64,000 nucleotides of DNA from Clostridium sp. (lineage in GTDB: Bacteria; Bacteroidota; Bacteroidia; Bacteroidales; Muribaculaceae). The position numbers and the translations under genes were made by a program. Below the pieces are notes generated by a model, which saw only the letters and a list, made by a program, of their open reading frames with translations, was not told the DNA's origin and ran no database searches. Of this stretch, positions 25,931-34,896 are shown piece by piece; within the stretch, counting starts at the first letter, position 1; each line of letters opens with the position of its first letter. The DNA is taken from contig JAMPBQ010000004.1 of assembly GCA_023666615.1 (NCBI GenBank), positions 18,402-82,401 of the forward strand, read 5' to 3'.

Positions 25931-26834
25931 ATTGTCCTCCTTTTTTTAGGGCGCGTGGATGCGCGTGTTCGTAATTATGTTTCAATTCACTCATAGATAT
26001 ATGCGTGTATATCTGTGTCGTTTGCAATGATGAATGCCCCAAGAGCTCCTTTACGCTGTTGAGCTCAGCTCCGGCGTTGAGCATGTCGGTGGCGAAAGAA
26101 TGCCGCAGAACGTGGGGCGTCCTCTTGGCCGCAGTCACTCTGCCGTCAAGAGCCTGATGCACAGCGCGGAGCACAGTCTGGTAGTCTATGCCGTCGCCTT
26201 TGGCTCCCACAAAGAAATGCTCAGGGCTAAGCTCAGGCCAAATCCTTGAGCGCAGTTCCCTGTATTCCTCAATCTGACGAGCCAACGAATCGCCAAAAGG
26301 AATGGCGCGCTCCTTGCTGCGCTTTCCCACCACCCTCAGCGTCCTTGCCGAGGCGTTGACCTGCGCGTCCTTCAGGCCCGCTATCTCCGAAGCGCGCATC
26401 CCCGTCTCGTAAATCATATCTACGATGAGATAATCGCGCACCTGCTTAAAGTCATCCACTTCGGGCGTTTCGGATAGCACAGCCTTCGTTTGGGATTGTC
26501 TTATTACCGAGGGGAGATTCTTTTCAGGCCGTGCCAACTGCAAGCCCTCTGCGGGATTCTGGCCAAGACCATGCCGCTTCATCATGAATTTGAAGAAAGA
26601 CCTTACAGCCGACGCCTTGCGGCGGATGGACCTAGCCCCCGCCCCCGAAGAGCTGAGCCAAGCCACCCATTGGCGCAAATCAGCGGTGGAAGTATCCTCA
26701 ACGCTCAATTGCCGGCGCCCCTCGGATGTGGCGAAGGCCTCCCACTGACGCAGGTCGCCCTCGTATGCCTTGACGGTCAGATCCGCCAGGGCAAGCTCAT
26801 TCTTGAGGTAAGATATGAATTCCTTAATCAGCAT
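25920..26834 (-). CDS. xerC: Tyrosine recombinase XerC-like
   Basis: This 304-residue protein has an N-terminal core-binding (SAM-like) domain and a C-terminal catalytic domain with the tyrosine recombinase residues: Arg in YETGMRASEIAGL, His-x-x-Arg in HVLRHSFATDM, His in LGHSSLQTTQIYTH and the nucleophilic Tyr in IYTH. It most likely resolves chromosome dimers at dif. Its 3' end overlaps hpf, so it is not part of a mobile element. A perfect promoter lies 30-60 nt upstream. Confidence 0.92.
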   Translation of the reverse strand: MLIKEFISYLKNELALADLTVKAYEGDLRQWEAFATSEGRRQLSVEDTSTADLRQWVAWLSSSGAGARSIRRKASAVRSFFKFMMKRHGLGQNPAEGLQLARPEKNLPSVIRQSQTKAVLSETPEVDDFKQVRDYLIVDMIYETGMRASEIAGLKDAQVNASARTLRVVGKRSKERAIPFGDSLARQIEEYRELRSRIWPELSPEHFFVGAKGDGIDYQTVLRAVHQALDGRVTAAKRTPHVLRHSFATDMLNAGAELNSVKELLGHSSLQTTQIYTHISMSELKHNYEHAHPRALKKGGQYGN

Positions 26835-26860
26835 TGGCTAATTGTCTTTCTTATTAAATT

Positions 26861-26892
26861 CAAAATTACCCCAAATTGTTTAGATTTCCAAA
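26861..26892 (-). promoter_or_regulatory. Promoter for xerC-hpf
   Basis: The minus strand reads TTTG (26892-26889), 20 nt, TAATTTTG (26868-26861), a perfect match to the consensus. Confidence 0.75.
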
Positions 26893-26998
26893 TAATTTTA
26901 ATAAAATTTTTGCAAAAGCGCAAATTTAGTATTTAAAGCTCGCAAAGGGCCTTTTTTCCGCCACCAACCTTTTGCGAAAATCGGCCGTTGAATCAAGA

Positions 26999-27030
26999 TT
27001 TGGTGGATTGGCGTTTTTTTCGTAACTTTG
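26999..27030 (+). promoter_or_regulatory. Promoter for the Crp-like regulator
   Basis: TTTG (26999-27002), 20 nt, then TAACTTTG (27023-27030) matches the consensus exactly; the ATG follows at 27065. Confidence 0.75.
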
Positions 27031-27064
27031 CATTCCAATAGGCACAATTTCATTAAAAAGGTTC

Positions 27065-27763
27065 ATGATTAGGAAAGCAATCGAGAAGGTGATTAGAGAA
27101 GACATGTCGGGCATTTGGTCCATACTTTCTCAAGACGAGAAAAGAATCATTGTCGACAATTTCACCATCCACAATTTCAAGAAGAACGAACTAATCTACA
27201 CTGAAAACGAAGAGCCGGAGTATCTTTGGTGCTTGCTCAAGGGAAAGGTGAAGATGTTTAAGAACGGCATTGGCGGCCGCCAACAGATACTTCGCCTCAT
27301 TCGTCCGGTGCAGTATTTCGGATATCGCGCCTATTTTGCCCGCGAACCGTATGTCTCCAGCACCCAAGCCTTTGAGACCTCTGTGCTGGGGGCTCTCCCC
27401 ATGCATGTCGTCGCCGATTTGATTTCCAACAATATCCGCATAGCCTGGTTCTTCATACACGAGCTTTCCCGCAACCTCGGCAATTCAGATTCACGCATCG
27501 TGAACCTCACGCAGAAACACATACGCGGACGCCTGGCTGAGGCTCTGATGGTGCTTCGCGACAGCTATGGGTACGAGGACGACAACATGACTTTGAAGAT
27601 ATATATGTCGCGCGAGGACCTTGCCAATCTTTCCAATATGACCACCTCCAATGCCATACGCACCCTTTCGGGATTTGTCGACGACAAGCTCATCGTTGTC
27701 GATGGCCGAAACATCCGCATACTTAACGAACACCTCTTGCGCAAAATAAGCAAATTCGGATAA
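27065..27763 (+). CDS. Crp/Fnr-family transcriptional regulator
   Basis: This 232-residue protein has a cNMP-binding-type beta roll in its N-terminal half ([20 protein letters not shown] through [11 protein letters not shown]), a long dimer helix, and a C-terminal winged HTH with [20 protein letters not shown] as the recognition region. There are no Fe-S cysteines of the FNR type. The ligand is unknown. It may correspond to the Bacteroides carbon-starvation regulator Cur, which activates EF-G2 there, but that link is a hypothesis; the EF-G2 gene lies 2 kb downstream. It is 20 nt from prfC, so probably cotranscribed with it. Confidence 0.85.
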   Translation: MIRKAIEKVIREDMSGIWSILSQDEKRIIVDNFTIHNFKKNELIYTENEEPEYLWCLLKGKVKMFKNGIGGRQQILRLIRPVQYFGYRAYFAREPYVSSTQAFETSVLGALPMHVVADLISNNIRIAWFFIHELSRNLGNSDSRIVNLTQKHIRGRLAEALMVLRDSYGYEDDNMTLKIYMSREDLANLSNMTTSNAIRTLSGFVDDKLIVVDGRNIRILNEHLLRKISKFG

Positions 27764-27783
27764 TCCCTATTCCACATATTCCT

Positions 27784-29364
27784 ATGTCAACCCTTACAGA
27801 CGAAATATCACGCCGACGCACTTTCGCTATTATTTCCCACCCTGATGCCGGAAAGACCACCCTCACTGAAAAGCTTCTCCTTTTCGGCGGTGCCATTCAC
27901 GTGGCGGGCGCCGTGAAGAGCAATAAAATTAAGAAGACCGCCACGAGCGACTGGATGGAAATCGAGAAGCAGCGCGGCATCTCTGTTGCCACTTCCGTTA
28001 TGGGATTTAATTACGGCGACTATAAAATCAATATTCTCGACACTCCCGGCCACCAGGACTTTGCGGAAGACACTTACCGAACGCTTACGGCCGTAGACTC
28101 CGTCATCATTGTGGTCGACGTGGCCAAGGGCGTGGAGCAGCAGACAAGAAAGCTTATGGAAGTCTGCCGCATGAGAAACACTCCGGTGATCATTTTCGTA
28201 AACAAGCTTGACCGAGAAGGACGCGATCCATTTGAAATTCTTGATGAGCTGGAGGCGGAGCTGAAAATCAGCGTGCGTCCCCTATCCTGGCCTATCAACA
28301 TTGGCGCCAAATTCAAGGGGGTCTACAATATATTCGAACATACGCTTGACCTCTTCACCCCCAACAAGCAGCGAGTATCGGAGCGCGTGGAGATAGACAA
28401 TGTCGACGACCCGCGTGTCGACCAGGCTGTAGGCGAGGCTGATGCGGCAAAGCTGCGAGAGGACCTTGAGCTCATCGAAGGCGTTTATCCTGAATTCAAC
28501 CCTGAGGAATACCTTGAAGGCAAGCTTGCGCCGGTGTTCTTCGGTTCCGCCCTTAACACTTTCGGCGTAAAAGAACTTTTGGATTGCTTCGTGCAGATTG
28601 CTCCCGCCCCCAAGCCTGTGCAGGCTGAAGAGCGTGTGATCAAGCCGGATGAAGAGCCTTTCACCGGCTTTGTGTTCAAGATTCACGCCAACATGGACCC
28701 CAACCACCGCAGCTGCATAGCTTTCGTCAAAGTGTGCTCCGGCAAGTTTGAGCGCAACGCCAACTATAAGCATGTCCGCTCAGGCAAGTTCATGCGATTC
28801 GCATCCCCCACAGCCTTTATGGCTCAAAAGAAGAGCATCGTCGACGAGGCCTATCCCGGCGATATCGTCGGCATCCCCGACACTGGCAACTTCAAAATTG
28901 GCGATACGCTCACCACCGGCGAAAACATACACTTCAAAGGCCTGCCCAGCTTCTCTCCTGAAATGTTTAAATACATAGAGAACACTGACCCCTTGAAGTC
29001 AAAGCAGCTTGAGAAGGGCATACAGCAGCTTATGGACGAAGGCGTGGCTCAGCTATTTGTCAACCAATTCAACGGCCGCAAGCTCATCGGCACCGTGGGC
29101 CAACTGCAATTTGAGGTTATACAGTATCGCCTTTTGCATGAATATGGCGCGCAATGCCGCTGGGAGCCTATTTCCCTATACAAAGCTTGCTGGATAGAGA
29201 GCGACGACGCGGCCGCTCTTGAAGCATTCAAAAAGCGCAAGCACCAGTTCATGGCCATAGACCGCGAGGGACGTGACGTATTCCTTGCTGATTCAGGCTA
29301 TGTGCTGCAGATGGCACAGACGGATTTCCCGAAAATCCGATTCCATTTCTCCAGCGAATACTGA
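27784..29364 (+). CDS. prfC: Peptide chain release factor 3
   Basis: This 526-residue translational GTPase has G1 SHPDAGKTT, the RF3-typical [20 protein letters not shown] with RGISV, G3 DTPGHQDF and G4 [10 protein letters not shown], all intact. Domains II and III follow, ending in the RF3 C-terminal region. It uses GTP to remove RF1/RF2 from the ribosome after peptide release. It sits 20 nt behind the Crp-like regulator and converges on EF-G2. Confidence 0.95.
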   Translation: MSTLTDEISRRRTFAIISHPDAGKTTLTEKLLLFGGAIHVAGAVKSNKIKKTATSDWMEIEKQRGISVATSVMGFNYGDYKINILDTPGHQDFAEDTYRTLTAVDSVIIVVDVAKGVEQQTRKLMEVCRMRNTPVIIFVNKLDREGRDPFEILDELEAELKISVRPLSWPINIGAKFKGVYNIFEHTLDLFTPNKQRVSERVEIDNVDDPRVDQAVGEADAAKLREDLELIEGVYPEFNPEEYLEGKLAPVFFGSALNTFGVKELLDCFVQIAPAPKPVQAEERVIKPDEEPFTGFVFKIHANMDPNHRSCIAFVKVCSGKFERNANYKHVRSGKFMRFASPTAFMAQKKSIVDEAYPGDIVGIPDTGNFKIGDTLTTGENIHFKGLPSFSPEMFKYIENTDPLKSKQLEKGIQQLMDEGVAQLFVNQFNGRKLIGTVGQLQFEVIQYRLLHEYGAQCRWEPISLYKACWIESDDAAALEAFKKRKHQFMAIDREGRDVFLADSGYVLQMAQTDFPKIRFHFSSEY

Positions 29365-29371
29365 TAGGAAC

Positions 29372-29440
29372 ACCTTAATCCCCTTAAGGTCATGGCAATG
29401 TACAAAATAACAGCCGCCAAAGTATTGGCGGCTGTTATTT
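29372..29440. terminator. Bidirectional terminator between prfC and EF-G2
   Basis: A 14-bp stem, ATAACAGCCGCCAA/TTGGCGGCTGTTAT (29408-29438), is followed on the plus strand by TTTGTTGTT and preceded by an A-rich stretch. A smaller hairpin, ACCTTAA/TTAAGGT, lies at 29372-29390. It separates convergent genes. Confidence 0.8.
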
Positions 29441-29476
29441 TGTTGTTCGAGTGCCGCCATAAGGCGACGCTCGTCA

Positions 29477-31633
29477 TCATTCGTCTTGATGCTTTTCGGC
29501 GTATTCCTTGAGAAGTTTTTCCTGAACGTCGCCGGGCACTAGTTCGTATGAAGAGAACTTCATTGTGAAGGATGAGCGTCCGCCGGTGATTGAGCTCAGA
29601 GCGGTTGAGTAGGAAGCCATTTCTTTCAATGGCACCTTTGCGGATATCTTTTCGAAGCCATTCTCCGAAGACATGCCCATAATTATCGCTCGGCGGCCCT
29701 GCAGGTCGCTCATCACGTCGCCCATCACGTCGGCGGGAACCATTACGTCTACGTCATAGACCGGCTCAAGCACCTTGGGATTGGCGTTGCGGAACGCCTC
29801 TGAGAATGCGTTACGGCCGGCAAGGCGGAAGGAGATTTCATTGGAATCAACCGGGTGCATTTTGCCGTCATAGATGCATACTCGCACGTCGCGGGCGTAA
29901 GATCCCGTTAGCGGGCCTTGCTCCATGCGGTCCATCAAGCCCTTTACGATTGCCGGGATGAAGCGAGCGTCGATAGCACCGCCAACGATGCAATTGCAGA
30001 TGACGAGCTTGCCACCCCATGCCAAAGGAATTTCCTGCGTGTCGCGCACGCTCATCTTGAATTCCTGGTTGCCAAACTTGTAGGTGTCCGGCGCGGGCAT
30101 GCCCTCATAGTAGGGCTCAACGATCAGATGCACTTCGCCAAACTGTCCTGCGCCGCCCGACTGCTTCTTGTGACGATAGTCGGCGCGGGACGCCTTCGTT
30201 ATAGTCTCGCGGTAAGGAATCTTGGGCTCTTCGAATACAATGGGCAGCTTGTCGTTGTTTTCAACTCGCCATTTCAAAGTGCGGAGGTGGAATTCGCCCT
30301 GGCCCTTGAGCAAGGTCTGTTTGAGCTCCTTCGACTGCTCAATCACCCATGTGGGGTCTTCCTCGTGCATGCGGGTGAGGATTTGGTTGAGCTTCTCAGC
30401 GTCGCTTTCAGTCACGGGCTTCACGGCGCGTATGTACTTGGGAGCGGGATATTTGATGAAGTCAAATTCGTATGTGCAACCCTTCTCATCCAGGGTGTTG
30501 CCTGTGCGCACATCCTTAAGCTTAACCGTTGCGCCTATGTCGCCGGCCTTAAGCTCGTCTACTTGAGTCTTGATCTGGCCGCATACGCAGAATATCTGGG
30601 CTATGCGCTCCTTTGATCCGCGGCTTACGTTGTCAAGGTCAACGCCTGCCTTCAGGGTGCCTGACATTACCTTGAAGTAGCTTACTTCGCCAATGTGCGG
30701 CTCTACTGTAGTCTTGAACATGAACAGGCTGAGCGGGCCGTTTGCGTCGGGCTTTACTTCTGTTCCATCAGTCGCTACGGGTGCGGGCATCTCATCTACG
30801 AAAGGCACTACATTGCCAAGGAATTCCATCATGCGGCGAACTCCCATGTCCTTTGCGGCGCTCACGCAGAACACCGGAAGGATGTCTTGGTTGATAAGGC
30901 CCTTGCGAATGCCCTCGCGAAGCTCATCTTCTGTCAGGTGGTCTGACTCAAAGAATTTCTCCATTAGAGTCTCATCATTCTCGGCGGCTGCCTCCACCAA
31001 TGCGCGGTGCAGTTCCTGAGCCTTATCAAGCTGGTCGGCGGGTATTTCCTCTACTGTAGGAACGCCTCCGTCCGGACCCCATGAATACTTCTTCATCAAA
31101 AGCACGTCAATGAAGGAGTTGAATCCGGCGCCGCATGCTATGGGGTATTGGATTGCGATTACTTTCGGCCCGAAGATTTCCTTCATCTGCTCAATCACAT
31201 TGTCGTAGTCGGCCTTCTCTCCATCGAGCTGATTGATGGCGAAGATCACAGGCTTGTTCACGCTTGCGCATGTGCGGAAGATATTCTGTGTGCCCACTTC
31301 CACGCCATATTGTCCATTCACCAGAATCACGCCGGTGTCGGTCATGTTCAGCGCCGTAATGGCGTTGCCAACGAAGTCATCCGCTCCGGGGCAGTCGATT
31401 ACGTTCAGCTTCTTGCCACCGAACTCCGCGAACAGCACTGTCGAGAATACAGACGAACCGTATTCCTTCTCAACGGGGAAATAGTCGCTCACCGTGTTGT
31501 TGGCCTCGACTGTGCCGCGGCGTTTTATCACTCCACACTCGTAGAGCATTGCCTCCGCGAGCGTGGTTTTGCCCGAGCCTTTGCTGCCAAGCAAGGCTAT
31601 GTTTTTGATTTCGTTGGAATTATATACTTTCAT
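29477..31633 (-). CDS. fusA2: EF-G paralogue with altered GTPase site (EF-G2 type)
   Basis: This 718-residue protein has the five EF-G domains. The P-loop GSKGSGKTT (16-24) is kept, but the G3 motif is DCPGADDF (80-87) where canonical EF-G has DTPGHVDF, so the catalytic His is Ala84. G4 is NQLD rather than NKMD, and switch I is unlike the standard GITI form. In Bacteroides a paralogue called EF-G2 has been reported to support translocation without GTP hydrolysis and to matter for gut colonisation; this protein fits. The ATG at 31633 is used; a TTG at 31660 would add nine residues. The leader to rsgA holds a 22-bp inverted repeat. Confidence 0.88.
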   Translation of the reverse strand: MKVYNSNEIKNIALLGSKGSGKTTLAEAMLYECGVIKRRGTVEANNTVSDYFPVEKEYGSSVFSTVLFAEFGGKKLNVIDCPGADDFVGNAITALNMTDTGVILVNGQYGVEVGTQNIFRTCASVNKPVIFAINQLDGEKADYDNVIEQMKEIFGPKVIAIQYPIACGAGFNSFIDVLLMKKYSWGPDGGVPTVEEIPADQLDKAQELHRALVEAAAENDETLMEKFFESDHLTEDELREGIRKGLINQDILPVFCVSAAKDMGVRRMMEFLGNVVPFVDEMPAPVATDGTEVKPDANGPLSLFMFKTTVEPHIGEVSYFKVMSGTLKAGVDLDNVSRGSKERIAQIFCVCGQIKTQVDELKAGDIGATVKLKDVRTGNTLDEKGCTYEFDFIKYPAPKYIRAVKPVTESDAEKLNQILTRMHEEDPTWVIEQSKELKQTLLKGQGEFHLRTLKWRVENNDKLPIVFEEPKIPYRETITKASRADYRHKKQSGGAGQFGEVHLIVEPYYEGMPAPDTYKFGNQEFKMSVRDTQEIPLAWGGKLVICNCIVGGAIDARFIPAIVKGLMDRMEQGPLTGSYARDVRVCIYDGKMHPVDSNEISFRLAGRNAFSEAFRNANPKVLEPVYDVDVMVPADVMGDVMSDLQGRRAIIMGMSSENGFEKISAKVPLKEMASYSTALSSITGGRSSFTMKFSSYELVPGDVQEKLLKEYAEKHQDE

Positions 31634-31744
31634 ATTTTTTGAAATATTAGGGTTTCTCAATGATATTTCTAAAGCGAATGCAATTTAATAAAAAATTTTT
31701 GAAACAAACCACTTTTTTCTCCAAAAACTTTCGCGAATTTAGCT

Positions 31745-31766
31745 AAATATGTTATAAAACATATTT
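31745..31766. promoter_or_regulatory. 22-bp inverted repeat between EF-G2 and rsgA
   Basis: AAATATGTT (31745-31753), ATAA, AACATATTT (31758-31766) is a perfect 9-bp dyad in the divergent intergenic region, about 110 nt from each start. It is a candidate operator for a dimeric regulator. Confidence 0.45.
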
Positions 31767-31851
31767 TCCACACTGCGCCTCTCAAATAGCCATACCTAAA
31801 ATTTGATGCCTAATTCTGCCGATTGGATTCTATGTTTAAGGAAATTATTAT

Positions 31852-31859
31852 TAACTTTG
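31852..31859 (+). promoter_or_regulatory. -7 element for rsgA
   Basis: TAACTTTG, followed by C, matches TAnnTTTG about 24 nt before the rsgA ATG. No well-spaced TTTG is seen upstream. Confidence 0.5.
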
Positions 31860-31882
31860 CGCATATTTATTCATAGATTTTG

Positions 31883-32815
31883 ATGTTGATAGGAAGAGTA
31901 ATTCGTAATACTGGCTCACATTACGTTGTGGAGACGCAGGGCGGTGCGGAGATTCCTTGCAAGGCCAAAGGCAATTTCCGCATAAAGGGCATTCGCACCA
32001 CCAATCCCGTGGCCGTAGGCGACAATGTAGAAATAGGAGCGCCCGGTCCGGATGGCGTGGCGTTCATCACCAAGGTGCTACCCCGCTCCAATTACATTAT
32101 TCGGCGCGCCAGCAACCTTTCAAAGGAAGCTCACATTCTTGCCGCAAACATTGACCAGGCTATGCTTGTGGTCTCCCTTGTGCATCCAACCACATCAACT
32201 ACATTCGTCGATCGTTTTTTGGCCACCGCCCAAGCCTATGGCATTGAAGCCGTTATAGCCATAAACAAGATTGATCTCCTTGACGATGAAGATGGTGCAG
32301 AACTCCTTGACGCTTTTAAATATCTCTATGAATCTATTGGATATAGAGTTATACCTGTATGCGCGAAATCAGGAAAAGGCCTTGACGCATTGGCCGGTGA
32401 GCTTAATGGCAAGATCACTCTGCTTTCCGGCAACAGCGGCGTAGGCAAAAGCACTCTAATCAATGACCTTGTGCCCGGCGTTAACGCTAAAACCGCTGAA
32501 ATTTCAGCCGCCCATGACCAAGGACAGCACACCACAACCTTCTCGCAAATGTACAAATTGCCTGGAGGCGGCGCAATCATCGACACCCCCGGCATTCGAG
32601 GCTTCGGCACCATAGAATTTAAGAAAAACGAAGTGGCGCATTACTTCCCTGAAATTTTCAGGGAAAGCGCCAACTGCAGATTTGGTGACTGCACTCACAC
32701 GCATGAGCCTGGATGCTCCGTATTAAAAGCGGTGGAGGAATCGCGGATTTCTCAATCACGCTATTCCTCCTACCTAAGCATTCTCGATGATGCCGATGAG
32801 GGCAAGTATCGCTGA
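31883..32815 (+). CDS. rsgA: Ribosome small-subunit-dependent GTPase A
   Basis: This protein of about 310 residues has an N-terminal OB fold (IGRVIRNTGSHYVVET), a circularly permuted G domain with G4 (INKIDLLD) before G1 (GNSGVGKSTL) and G3 (DTPGIRGF), and a C-terminal zinc knuckle (CRFGDCTHTHEPGC). RsgA acts in late 30S maturation and responds to (p)ppGpp. The ATG at 31883 is used rather than a TTG at 31880. Confidence 0.95.
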   Translation: MLIGRVIRNTGSHYVVETQGGAEIPCKAKGNFRIKGIRTTNPVAVGDNVEIGAPGPDGVAFITKVLPRSNYIIRRASNLSKEAHILAANIDQAMLVVSLVHPTTSTTFVDRFLATAQAYGIEAVIAINKIDLLDDEDGAELLDAFKYLYESIGYRVIPVCAKSGKGLDALAGELNGKITLLSGNSGVGKSTLINDLVPGVNAKTAEISAAHDQGQHTTTFSQMYKLPGGGAIIDTPGIRGFGTIEFKKNEVAHYFPEIFRESANCRFGDCTHTHEPGCSVLKAVEESRISQSRYSSYLSILDDADEGKYR

Positions 32816-32820
32816 TACCC

Positions 32821-34848
32821 TTATTGCTTGCGGGCCAATATCAAGGCCGATGTTCCCGGCACGCTGGTTTTTCCGCCCTTAACAGTACCCATGCCCTGTG
32901 AATTTATTTTCCCGTCCTTGGCTATTACGGTCCAATTTCCCGTGGGAATATCCACTGTAACGGGAGTATCATTTCCGTTGAACACCAGCTTTATTTCCTT
33001 CCACTCATCGCCATTGGCGTTGTCAATCAGCGAATAAGAAATTACATTGTCCTGCTCAATCTCGTCAAAGACAAGGTGATTGGCCACATCCTCAGCCGTT
33101 GTCATCCTGAAGGCGGGATGCTCCTTGCGCAGCTTGATCAACTCCTTATAATAATTGAATTGCTCTGCATTCTTATGCTTCAGCGACCAATCAATGGCAT
33201 TAATCGAATCAGGCGATTTGTACGAATTATGCACTCCCTTCTTGTCGCGGAACACTTCTTCGCCGGCAAACATAAACGGCGTGCCTTGCGAAGTAAAGAC
33301 TATGGTCTGCGCCAGCCGCGCGGCCCTTTGCCTCTGCGCCTCTGTGCTTCCCGGCATTGACTTGGCCAGCTTGTCTGTAAGCGTAAGGTCGTCATGGCAT
33401 GACACATAATTTATCACTTGCGTAGGCGCATTCGCATAAGCCTGCTTTGAGTTGTTGCCCTTGGAGTAATCCACTTGCGGATGCGACGTGGCGCCCACAA
33501 TGCCAATCTTTACGGTTTCTTCATTTCCGGCCTTCCCCGTGGCGAATCCCCTATCTTCGGCATTGCTGTAATGGCCTTTTATGGCGTCGCGAATGTCATC
33601 GCTGAATACGGCCACCTGCGGCATCTCGCCCACATTGTCCTTCAGGGCCCTCTGCTCCACCGGCAGGGGCGAATCGCCTGCAGTCCATCCCTCGCCATAT
33701 ACAAATATGTCAGGATTGATTTCCTTCAGCGCGGCGGCCACTTCATTCATCGTCTCTATGTCGTGAATGGCCATCAAGTCAAAGCGGAATCCGTCAATGT
33801 GGTATTCATCAGCCCAATATTTTGTTGAGTTTATGATATAGTCCCTCATCATAGGCTTTTCGCTCGCCGTCTCATTTCCGCATCCCGAGGCGTCGCTGTA
33901 TGTGCCATCCTCGCGATAGCGATAGAAATATCCGGGCGCTGTGAGCGAAAAGTTGGAATCGTCATTATTCGCCGTATGGTTGTACACAACATCCATTATC
34001 ACTCCAATGCCATTGTCATGCAGCGACTTCACCATCTCCTTCATTTCACGCACGCGGGTTGCCGGGTCATGCGGATTCGTTGAGTAGGAGCCCTCGGGAG
34101 CGTTGTAGTTGAATGGGTCATACCCCCAATTGTATTGAGGCGTGTCCAATTTCGTCTCATCCACGGAGTTGTAGTCGTATGACGGCAAAATATGCACATG
34201 CGTAATGCCCAATTCCTTCAGGTGGTCAATACCAGTGGGGTCGCCGAGCAGAGATTTCGTGCCCTCCTCCGTCAACGCCAGGAATTTCCCCTTATGCTCA
34301 ATGCCTGACGTGGAATCCACGGAAAAGTCGCGGTGGTGCATCTCGTATATCACTGCGTCGGTGATGTTGGCCAGCGCCGGGCCTTTGTCAGCGTCCCATC
34401 CTTCCGGATCTGTGGCGTCCATGTCTATTATTGCGGCGCGCATGCCGTTGGCGCCAACCGCCTTTGCGTAAATGCCCGGCGTTTCAGCCAGCCATTTGCC
34501 GTCATATTTGATGCGGAATGTATAGAATTTCCCGTAAAGCTTTTCTGGAAGCGATGCGCGCCATACTCCCTTGTCGCCCTTCTTCATGTCAAGGGTTTGG
34601 ATTGCCTCTGAATTGAGGTCTTGATCGTAGATCTGCACCTGCGCGGCGTCAGCCTCGGGGCTCCAAAGGGCAAAATGCGTGCCTTGGTCGTTAACTGTCA
34701 ATTCCAAGTCATCGCCCTCGTACACAGGGAATTTGTCTTCCCCTTTGCCGCCTGAGCAGTTTAAGCACAGCAAGGCCACTGCCGCCGCGCCTGTCAGCTT
34801 TAGATTGCTGAATCTGAATTTTGATTTTAACATAGTTTTCAAGTACAT
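32821..34848 (-). CDS. pulA: Type I pullulanase, lipoprotein
   Basis: This protein of about 675 residues is a GH13 debranching enzyme. After a signal peptide ending LLCLNC, with the lipid Cys followed by SGGKGEDK, come a CBM48-like N-terminal module (QGTHFALWSPEA) and the catalytic barrel. Type I pullulanase signature YNWGYDP, DVVYNHT, the nucleophile region GFRFDLMAIHD, the acid region YGEGW and SCHDDLT are present. It cleaves alpha-1,6 branches of pullulan or glycogen-like glucans. An ATG at 34833 is an alternative start. No SusC/SusD pair lies nearby. It is last in the serB-reductase-pullulanase run, with a LacI-type dyad just before it. Confidence 0.92.
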   Translation of the reverse strand: MYLKTMLKSKFRFSNLKLTGAAAVALLCLNCSGGKGEDKFPVYEGDDLELTVNDQGTHFALWSPEADAAQVQIYDQDLNSEAIQTLDMKKGDKGVWRASLPEKLYGKFYTFRIKYDGKWLAETPGIYAKAVGANGMRAAIIDMDATDPEGWDADKGPALANITDAVIYEMHHRDFSVDSTSGIEHKGKFLALTEEGTKSLLGDPTGIDHLKELGITHVHILPSYDYNSVDETKLDTPQYNWGYDPFNYNAPEGSYSTNPHDPATRVREMKEMVKSLHDNGIGVIMDVVYNHTANNDDSNFSLTAPGYFYRYREDGTYSDASGCGNETASEKPMMRDYIINSTKYWADEYHIDGFRFDLMAIHDIETMNEVAAALKEINPDIFVYGEGWTAGDSPLPVEQRALKDNVGEMPQVAVFSDDIRDAIKGHYSNAEDRGFATGKAGNEETVKIGIVGATSHPQVDYSKGNNSKQAYANAPTQVINYVSCHDDLTLTDKLAKSMPGSTEAQRQRAARLAQTIVFTSQGTPFMFAGEEVFRDKKGVHNSYKSPDSINAIDWSLKHKNAEQFNYYKELIKLRKEHPAFRMTTAEDVANHLVFDEIEQDNVISYSLIDNANGDEWKEIKLVFNGNDTPVTVDIPTGNWTVIAKDGKINSQGMGTVKGGKTSVPGTSALILARKQ

Positions 34849-34864
34849 TACAAACGTTTGCAAC
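34849..34864 (-). promoter_or_regulatory. LacI-type operator-like dyad before the pullulanase
   Basis: TTACAAACGTTTGCAA is a near-perfect 16-bp dyad with the central AACGTT typical of LacI-family operators. It abuts the pullulanase start, where a bound repressor could block transcription or initiation. Confidence 0.4.
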
Positions 34865-34896
34865 TCTACATTAAACGCTCAGCCGGCTTAAAAGGT

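Noticed and set aside
25920-26834. Tyrosine recombinase as a mobile-element integrase
   Set aside because: It overlaps hpf in a conserved housekeeping pair and no att-like repeats or cargo lie around it.
29918-30616. Plus-strand open frame of 232 codons opposite EF-G2
   Set aside because: Shadow of a conserved gene; composition follows the complementary codons.
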